A DNA stretch of 64,000 nucleotides, taken from Saprospiraceae bacterium (lineage in GTDB: Bacteria; Bacteroidota; Bacteroidia; Chitinophagales; Saprospiraceae). This document shows positions 53,837 through 61,300 of the stretch, piece after piece (within the stretch, counting starts at the first letter, position 1; each line of letters starts with the position of its first letter). The stretch is from positions 930,001 through 994,000 of the forward strand of contig JADJLQ010000002.1 of NCBI GenBank assembly GCA_016709995.1, read 5' to 3'. Below the pieces are notes generated by a model, which saw only the letters and a list, made by a program, of their open reading frames with translations, was not told the origin of the DNA and ran no database searches. Both the position numbers and the translations under genes were made by a program.

Positions 53837-55623
53837 ATATCCCATTAGTTGGCACAGACAATTGCGCAGACAAAGTACTGTTCAGAGTAGATATCACAAG
53901 ACCGGATAATAGTACAGAGACCAGAGTGGATGTAAGTGCCATCAGTGGCACATTCGCCGCAGGAATCTATAAAGTGAGGATCATCGGTCGCGATCATTGT
54001 GGCAATGAAGATACTTGCCAGATGAACCTGACGATCAAGGATTGCAAAGCACCGACGCCATACTGCCTGAATGGAGTAGCGACGGTCGTGATGCCAAGCA
54101 CCGGAAGTATCCAGATCTGGGCCAAAGACCTCGATCGGGCCAGTGAAGACAACTGTACAGCGAAGGACAAACTGAAGTTTAGCTTCAGCAGCAATACGGC
54201 CGAAGCCAGCAGAGTACTGTCGTGCAGCGATATCCTCAACGGCAGAGAGCAAGCGATCGAGTTATCCATCTGGGTGACAGACGAAGCAGGCAATGCCAAC
54301 TTCTGCAGGACATATATTTTATTGCAGGACAACGGAGGCACACCAGGAGGAGTCTGTAAAGACACTACGGTATCGTTCGCCAATGTGACAGGAAGGTTAT
54401 ATACAGAAGACCAGGAAGGCGTAGAGTTTGCAACCGTCGAAGTCAAAGGACAATCCAGCGCTGGTATCCCAAGCTTCAAGACAGCGAGTGACGGAAGTTA
54501 CCTGTTCAGCAGCTTACCGATGAGTGGTATACAAAGTATCAAAGCCCTGAGAGATGACAATCCGATGAACGGAGTGTCTACGCTCGACTTAATCCTGATA
54601 CAGAAGCATATCCTGGGTACCGAGAAGTTGAAGTCAGCGTACAAGATGATCGCTGCAGATATCAATAACAACGATGATATCAGCGTGCTCGACCTGATCG
54701 AACTGCGCAAACTGATCCTGGGCTTGTATGACAAACTGCCTAACAATACCAGCTGGAAGTTTGTACCGAAATCACATACATTCACGGACATCGACAATCC
54801 GTGGGGCTATCCGACAGAGGATGTAATACATGACATGAAGGAGCAAATGACTAGTGACTTTGTAGGGGTGAAGATCGGAGATGTCAACAGCAGCGCCCTG
54901 TCCCATAGTCTCATGGGCACAGAGATCAGAGGCAATGAAACCGGCCTGATCTTCGAAGTACAGGACAAACTCTATCGCAAAGGCGAGCGGGTAGAAGTAG
55001 CATTTACTTCACCAAACTTCAAAGGAGTGTCAGGTTTCCAAGGCACAATGTCCATTGGCAATAAGCAATTGGCAATAGACAAAATTGACGCAGGATCCAT
55101 AAAAGTAATGGAGGACAATATCGGCCGCCGGTGGGAGCAGGAAGGTCTGATCACCATGAGCTGGAACAGCGCTCAAAGCGTAGATCTAACTGATCGGGAA
55201 GTTTTGTTTACGATGGTCTTTACCGCACAATCTGATGGAAAACTGAGCGATGTCTTAAGAATCGGATCACAGCATACCAAAGCAGAGTCCTACGAGGGCA
55301 GAGGAGAGCTAGGTAATGTATCTATCCGCTTCATCGGTCAGAATGGTCAGGAAGTAGCAGGCAGATCAGCCTTGTACCAAAACTATCCAAACCCATTTGA
55401 TCAACGAACCGTGATTGGTCTCAACCTGGCAGAAGCAGGACGAGGTACTTTAAAAGTCACTGACATCACAGGTCGTACGATCAAAGTGATCGAAAAGGAC
55501 TGGAGCAAAGGCTACCAGGAAGTATGGATAGATCGCAGAGACATCCAGGCAACTGGGGTATTATACTACAGCTTTGATAGCAAAACTTTCAGAGCCGTCA
55601 AGAAGATGATCATTCTGGAATAA
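53689..55623 (+). CDS. Giant adhesin, segment 5: dockerin, cohesin-like domain and T9SS tail
   Basis: 644 codons, of which the first 38 overlap segment 4 in another frame and are artefactual. Genuine sequence starts around GGITSGCTANVNIPLVGTDNC. Two Cys-rich modules follow, then a carboxypeptidase-regulatory-like domain (about 235-288; VTGRLYTEDQEGVEFATVEV), a dockerin type I with both F-hand repeats (about 289-350; GVSTLDLILIQKHILG and ADINNNDDISVLDLIELRKL), a cohesin-like domain (about 418-549; GERVEVAFTSPNFKGVSGFQ), and a type A T9SS sorting domain (about 561-644; LYQNYPNPFDQRTVIGLNL to KKMIILE). The tail predicts export across the outer membrane by T9SS. Confidence 0.87.
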   Translation: MYLPQSQRQWRWICQIRTDHQSDGSSGTGSDLQRQYTLGGITSGCTANVNIPLVGTDNCADKVLFRVDITRPDNSTETRVDVSAISGTFAAGIYKVRIIGRDHCGNEDTCQMNLTIKDCKAPTPYCLNGVATVVMPSTGSIQIWAKDLDRASEDNCTAKDKLKFSFSSNTAEASRVLSCSDILNGREQAIELSIWVTDEAGNANFCRTYILLQDNGGTPGGVCKDTTVSFANVTGRLYTEDQEGVEFATVEVKGQSSAGIPSFKTASDGSYLFSSLPMSGIQSIKALRDDNPMNGVSTLDLILIQKHILGTEKLKSAYKMIAADINNNDDISVLDLIELRKLILGLYDKLPNNTSWKFVPKSHTFTDIDNPWGYPTEDVIHDMKEQMTSDFVGVKIGDVNSSALSHSLMGTEIRGNETGLIFEVQDKLYRKGERVEVAFTSPNFKGVSGFQGTMSIGNKQLAIDKIDAGSIKVMEDNIGRRWEQEGLITMSWNSAQSVDLTDREVLFTMVFTAQSDGKLSDVLRIGSQHTKAESYEGRGELGNVSIRFIGQNGQEVAGRSALYQNYPNPFDQRTVIGLNLAEAGRGTLKVTDITGRTIKVIEKDWSKGYQEVWIDRRDIQATGVLYYSFDSKTFRAVKKMIILE

Positions 55624-56027
55624 TTCCATAATTATCATGCTGACCGAAGCGTCAGTATGATAGGACACCCCTAGATGGCAAAACTTTCAAAGCAGCTAAG
55701 AAAATAAGAACAGTATAAAAAAGCCTTCGATTCGTCGAGGGCTTTTTTATAGGTGATTTTAGCAGGCAACACATGCTGTTCGTAAGCGCAGGAAAAGTCA
55801 TATCTAAGCATCCTCCGGGGGACAAGCTCTTTACTTATTTGGGCATCAGATAGGCTGGTAAAGAGTTTTCAGCTTCTTAATGAAATTAGTGAAACGATTG
55901 AACATCATAACTAAGTACAAAGGAGAAACAAAGGGCAAAATCATCATGCTCTTTGTTTACATAGATAGAATATCCGTTCAGCTTGTTTCTATTTTCCAAA
56001 TAGTTTTCATCTTTTAGTATATTCGTC
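55624..56027. other. Intergenic region after the giant adhesin locus, with a second T9SS-tail remnant
   Basis: 404 bases. 55672-55715 reads DGKTFKAAKKIRTV followed by a stop, a diverged copy of the end of the adhesin (DSKTFRAVKKMIILE, stop). It is followed directly by a strong terminator. 55749-56027 holds no supportable gene. Confidence 0.65.
55717..55748 (+). terminator. Strong terminator after the giant adhesin locus
   Basis: A 14-bp stem (AAAAAAGCCTTCGA with TCGAGGGCTTTTTT, one T-G wobble) closed by a TTCG tetraloop and ending in six T. Its A/T symmetry means it could act in both directions. Confidence 0.88.
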
Positions 56028-56588
56028 TTGAAAAAAATTAACTCAATAAAAATTTTGCCGGTTGAGTCATACGAATCGCTTGAAGAATTTGAAAAAATAT
56101 ATAAGCATTTTTTCAATCCGTTAGTGAATTTTATTAATGGTTACCTTTCTAACAAGGAGAACAGTGAGGAGGTAGTTCAAAATGTTTTTTTGCGGTTTTG
56201 GGAAAACAAAAATCAGTTGAATATTACCGGCCCTGTAAAATCGTATTTGTTCCAATCCGCAAAAAATGCTATGATCGATTTTACCCGCCGAAACAAAAAA
56301 TATGATCATAATGAGTCGCTTGTTACAGGCGACCATAAAAACTTTTTGGATTTAGAAGAGAGCTCGTTGGATCCATTTATTTTCAGGCAATCTGTGGAAA
56401 AAGTTTCAAAAAAATTCAAACCTATCACTCATGAAATTTTCCATCTTTATTATTTTGAAGGGCTCAACCAGGAGGAAATAGCCAGTCACCTAAAAGTCTC
56501 CAAACGTAAAGTCGAGTACCAGATGGCTCTGGCGCTGGATATTTTGCGTGATGAACTCAAAAACATGGATACATTTTTTAATAAATAG
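56028..56588 (+). CDS. ECF-type RNA polymerase sigma-70 factor
   Basis: 186 residues from a TTG start; no ATG is available before the conserved region. Sigma region 2 runs from YKHFFNPLVNFINGYLSNKE through EEVVQNVFLRFWENKNQLN, with the DNA-melting part YLFQSAKNAMIDFTRRNKK. Region 4 is a helix-turn-helix: FEGLNQEEIASHLKVSKRKVEYQMALALDIL. This is the pattern of the sigma-70 family expanded in Bacteroidota. The FecR-type gene 139 bases downstream should encode its anti-sigma partner. Probable targets are unknown; the flanking adhesin genes are candidates by position only. Confidence 0.9.
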   Translation: MKKINSIKILPVESYESLEEFEKIYKHFFNPLVNFINGYLSNKENSEEVVQNVFLRFWENKNQLNITGPVKSYLFQSAKNAMIDFTRRNKKYDHNESLVTGDHKNFLDLEESSLDPFIFRQSVEKVSKKFKPITHEIFHLYYFEGLNQEEIASHLKVSKRKVEYQMALALDILRDELKNMDTFFNK

Positions 56589-56727
56589 ACAAAACAATAT
56601 TGCGATAAAACATTTAGAAATATGCGACAATTAAGAAATACTTCGTCTTTATATAAGAAATATGGCAAAAAAGGGTAAACTTATATTTGCAATAACTGTT
56701 TTTTATTCCAAATGATATAACCAAAAA

Positions 56728-57645
56728 GTGGATTTAGAGAATTTTATACGAAAAAATATTCAGGAGACCAAAGATTATCATGAGGTTGATTTGGATCGTT
56801 CCTGGGCCGATTTTAAATCTAACATCGGGGTGATGCCAGTTGAACTGTCATCACCCAGTTCCAATAGTATTTTGCATAGACACAGGCTATTAATATTGTT
56901 TGCTGTATTAGCTGTGGGCGTAATCTCTCTAATAATTTATTTTCTCTCAAGTCCGGTAAAACAATTTGAAATAAAAACAACTATTGAAAAGGCCGATACG
57001 ATCCGCATGACAGATGGATCAGTGGCTTATATACAACCTCATTCGTCGATTACTTATCCCATCAGGCTCGATAAAGCAACCATTCGCCAAATTAGCCTTA
57101 AAGGCGGCGCCATATTTGATGTTGCTAAAGATGCAACCAAGCCCTTTGTGGTAGAATGTGGTGGGTTGGCAGTTACTGCACTGGGTACTGTTTTTTTATT
57201 AGAGGAGCAGGATACTCAAACCATGATTAAAGGCATAGAAGGCCGCATCGAAGTAGTAGAACTCGACAATAGAAATAACAAAGTGATACTCAAAGCAGGA
57301 GATGAATTTGTATATTCAGGTAGACTGTTTCACAAGCTGGTTCCACCCATTGACACGGCTTCTAGCTTACCGGTACCTGAAATCACCAAGCGTAAACCAG
57401 AGACACCGCCCATTGAAAATTTAAGGGTGTACCGCGCAAAAAGCCTCGTTGATTTTCTGGAGAGACAATCTAAAGGTAAAATTAAACTTGCCCGTAAAAC
57501 AAAGTATGAGGAAAAAGCTAATGTTAAAAATGATCTATCCAAAGACACTGAATATATCCTTCAGAAGCTTTTAGACCAAACTGGTTTAAAATCAAGACCC
57601 GGTAAATGCAACGGATGTATTGAAATATACTCCGACAAAAATTAA
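56728..57645 (+). CDS. FecR-family anti-sigma factor
   Basis: 305 residues from a GTG start. A cytoplasmic N-terminal part (about 1-50) carries the sigma-interacting role in this family. A single membrane segment follows at about 53-73 (LLILFAVLAVGVISLIIYFL). The periplasmic FecR domain spans about 90-200 (TIRMTDGSVAYIQPHSSITY, GGAIFDVAKDATKPFVVECG, VTALGTVFLLEE). The C-terminal 100 residues resemble a small secretin/TonB short-terminal-type domain (LRVYRAKSLVDFLERQSKGK to CNGCIEIYSDKN). In most Bacteroidota loci such a pair is followed by SusC/SusD genes; here the next gene is a DUF11/SdrD adhesin. Confidence 0.88.
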   Translation: MDLENFIRKNIQETKDYHEVDLDRSWADFKSNIGVMPVELSSPSSNSILHRHRLLILFAVLAVGVISLIIYFLSSPVKQFEIKTTIEKADTIRMTDGSVAYIQPHSSITYPIRLDKATIRQISLKGGAIFDVAKDATKPFVVECGGLAVTALGTVFLLEEQDTQTMIKGIEGRIEVVELDNRNNKVILKAGDEFVYSGRLFHKLVPPIDTASSLPVPEITKRKPETPPIENLRVYRAKSLVDFLERQSKGKIKLARKTKYEEKANVKNDLSKDTEYILQKLLDQTGLKSRPGKCNGCIEIYSDKN

Positions 57646-58396
57646 TCAATATTGGCTAATTACCCCCTTTGGTCCTATAATCCAGGTAAATAAAAATAAA
57701 CCTGATTTAAACAAACTTTCCTTACCTGCTCCGTTCCCGAATGGTATCGACCTTACTGTGGCAGGCGCAACATCCTCAAGACTTCGGACCGGCTGTAGGA
57801 TTGAATTGATCGAACATGATCAGCAGGGAGCTTGGCATGGGCAGTGTTGTCGAGTCATTCAAACTGCTGACCAGAAATTTAACAGCCTATAAAAGGAAAA
57901 TTGATCAAAGGGAAATCGAAGCCTTCCCGGATTGACGAGAGCATTTTTATTTCTGGCATGGTTTATGTACCAAATATATATATAAACCTAATTAACCAAA
58001 TATGATTTTGTTCTGCTTTTCCTTGCCAGGTTTTGGAGGTTATTCCAGCCTGATGTCAGGTAGATTCAGGGCTTATAAATATCTCTCTCACGCTATGTCC
58101 TTTCCAAAACCCATTATTCATATTTCTAATTTATGCCTGACTGACCTTGCTAATATAAGATATTTAAAATTTATATATAAAGAAATTGAGCATATTTTAT
58201 TTTGGCTACATATTAAAAATATTATTATAATTAAAAAATATATTTAATTATTGATATAAAATTTTTCTAACCAAATAATAGATTTGTAACAATTAATTGA
58301 TTGATAGTCAATGTTAAAATCGACTAAAATTGAGAATAATTTAATTAAATAAACTTTTAAGTAATTGATTTATAATTATTTAAGCAAATAAGGATT
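57646..58396. other. Long AT-rich region upstream of the second adhesin gene
   Basis: 751 bases. Open frames here (for example 57620-57892 and 58002-58247) have no recognisable features and are not called. The last 200 bases are extremely AT-rich, which fits a promoter region. An AAGGA sequence lies a few bases before the ATG at 58397. Confidence 0.5.
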
Positions 58397-61300
58397 ATGA
58401 ACAGAATTTCTACGCTACTGATTTTAATTGCATCGATATTGGCGGCTGCCGGAGGTTACTATTTAAAAAACTCATTCAATAGTGCTCTTCACACTAACTT
58501 GATGATGGCTGGCGGAATCAGCGGTACTGTTTTCCGTGATTTTAATGGGGATGGAATAAAGCAAGCAGGAGAACCATTAGTACCCGGAGTCACTGTAACT
58601 GCATTTGATGCAACCGGGTCACCTTGTGGTTCTACTACAACGACTTCAGGCAGTGTTCCAAACTATTCCATCATGACCTGTACTGGTCAGGTGCGGGTGG
58701 AATTTACTATTAATTCTACAACTGATTGTCTGAACCCGTTGTTAGATTTCACATCGACAAATGGTGGGGCTTATGGCTCTTCAGTTCAATTTGTAAACGC
58801 GAGTTTGATGCCGACTGTAAACTTTGCTTTAAATAACCCAGCTGACTACAATAAAGGTGCTGGAGCTACTACTGTATATGTACCATGTTATACTAATGGG
58901 AACCCCCTTGCAGGTGGAGTTGTTGCAGCGGGTACCTGGTTTGTAGGTTTTCCTTATAACAACAGCGGCACCACCACTCCGGCTAAAAAATTAACAGGCG
59001 ATACTATTGGAGCAACCTGGGGTGTCGCTTACAGCAAACAGGCAAAAAAGATCTTCACTTCTGCATTTATAAAAAGACATGTTGGTCTTGGCAAACTGGG
59101 CTCCGGGGGCATATATGTTCTGACGCCCACAGCTACTTCTTTTGTTGCAAACAGTTTCTACAATATGGATGCCAACGGACATCGCACGCGTGCAGGTGCA
59201 GGTGCTCCGACATATGGATCAGGAATGTCCTATAGTATAATTGGAAGCCCTGGGAAAAAAATAACTTACCTTGGGGCAGTTGATCCATTGACCGGTAAAC
59301 CTTCCGGTCTTGGTGTGGTAGGCACCAATGCCGAAAGAGGACTCCCATCCACTAATACATCTAATTATGACCCGGCTGCTTTCGACCAGGTTGGTAAGGT
59401 AGGGTTGGGTGACCTTGAAATCAGTGATGACGGAAAATATCTGTTCTCTATGAATTTGTACAGCAGACTGTTGTACCGGCTGACATTAAATGACCCTTAT
59501 ACACCGACAGCGGTGACAGCTGTAGATAGTTTTGCTATGCCCATTGCTCCATGTACTAACGGAGTGCTTCGTCCATATGCTACCAAGTTCTATAGGGATA
59601 AATTATATATAGGAGCTGTCTGTACCGGAGAAAATAATGGTACTACAAGTCAAATGACAGCTTATGTATTCGAGTTATTGACCCCAACAGGGGTTACTCC
59701 GACTCTTTCTGCTTCCCCTGTATTTACGATGCCTTTGAATTATACCAAGGGGGCATCCATGACCTGGACTACTCCTGATTTTGGTCAGGGTTGGAATCCA
59801 TGGACTGATTCCCTTCGAACTCAGGGAACGGACGCCGCAGCTAAAGACAGGACTTATCCAACTCCGATTTTATCTGATTTAGAATTTACGGATCGTGGAG
59901 ATCTTTTGTTATCATTTTCTGACCGGACTGCCAATCAATATGGTTGGGGCAACTACCGATGGCTCAGTGGTAATACGAGTGATATTATACTTACAGTCTC
60001 GGGAGGCGATATATTAGTAGCCGGTCTCAATTGTGGTACAGGAGTCTATACCTTGGAAAATGGAGGAATGTATACTAGTGATGGAGTGCTAAATAATAAT
60101 ACAGGATCTAATAATGGTGAAGGGCCGGGAGGTGATGAATTTTTTAACTTCGAAAATATTGCGTGTTGTCATAATGAAACCCACCTGGGAGCGGTTGCTG
60201 TACTGAAAGGGGACGGAAAAGTAATCACTAATGCTATGGACCCAACAGTCATTCGAGAAGGCGGAACCATCAAATTTTCTACAACTAACGGTACAGCGTC
60301 CAGCGGCTATCGATTGTTTGTATCGGCCAATGATATTTCTACCGGTACTTTTGGAAAAGCCAACGGTCTGGGGGATATCGAGATAACCGGTATAGAACCC
60401 CCACTAGAAATAGGTAATCGGGTATGGTTAGATCTTGATCATGATGGTATCCAGGATCCCGGTGAGGCTGCCATCCCCAATGTCACCGTGGAAATATACG
60501 ATATGGGTATGCTCATTGGTACCGATGTTACGGATGCTAGTGGCAATTATTATTTCGACACGACCAATATCGCCGATGGCAATAAATCCCTGGGAGGCAA
60601 TCAAAAGGGAATTCAGCCAAATAGAACATATACTATCCGGATTGGTGCTGTCGACTGGAATGCAGGTATGGGTGTTGGTGCCGGTGATTTGACAGGCTAT
60701 TCTCTCACGATTACCGATTTTGCAGGTGGTCCTGCCAATCCTGACTTAAGAGATAATGATGCCGGTCTGGTGTCTAACATTCCTACCATTACTTATACGA
60801 CTGGAAATTGGGGAGAAAACAATCACACCCTTGATTTTGGCTTTTATAATTCTCCCCCACCAGCTATTGATACCGTGGATCTCGCTTTGAGGAAAACGAT
60901 CGTCGATACCTTACACAACAGTGGTGATCTCGGACTGAATAATGGAGACACCATTAAATTTAAAATGCAATTGTTCAACCAGGGAAAGGTATCGATGGAT
61001 AGCCTCAATGTCACGGACTATCTACCCAATGGGTTTAAATTTGTCAATGCTACCAATTGTGGTCAATACAATGAAGGATGGCTTGCAACAGATCCGCTCA
61101 ATCCTGTCTATCGATGGAAGGGTAATATCTCACCAGTTCAAGCTTTACCTTTGACCGCTGCGACAGGATCTGGCGGTGTTTCCTCTCTGAGCATAGTGAA
61201 TTATGATCCGGGCTGTGGAAGCAATAGATTATTGCTCCTTGGAATAGCAGTTGGAAATAATGGGACCAGCGGTACACCACCTACTGTTACTGCAGTTACA

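Larger units (their letters stand above)
39639..55623 (+). other. Giant adhesin-like locus, one gene split by four apparent frameshifts
   Basis: Five overlapping or adjacent reading frames on the plus strand join into one protein of about 5300 residues if four single-base changes are made: remove one T in the T5 run at 41827-41831, add one C at 48383-48385, add one G at 50655-50657, and add one G at 53802-53804. After each repair the sequence continues across the joint within the same domain, for example NETPYNDN, matching the NPYNDT of a later unit, and DQGVDEAPFGPVKVVL. Every event is in a homopolymer, as expected for consensus errors from long-read or pyrosequencing data. Only the first frame has an N-terminal anchor and only the last has a sorting domain, as expected for one gene. 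Confidence 0.85.

Noticed and set aside
41800..53840. Programmed ribosomal frameshifting in the giant adhesin
   Set aside because: Four shifts, one of opposite sign, at unrelated homopolymers and without shared slippery sites or downstream structures fit sequence errors better.
54556..54760. Evidence of a cellulosome
   Set aside because: A single dockerin and cohesin-like domain within one adhesin, with no scaffoldin or cellulases nearby, does not show a cellulosome.
57620..57892. 90-codon frame overlapping the end of the FecR gene
   Set aside because: It starts inside FecR in another frame and shows no domain or signal.
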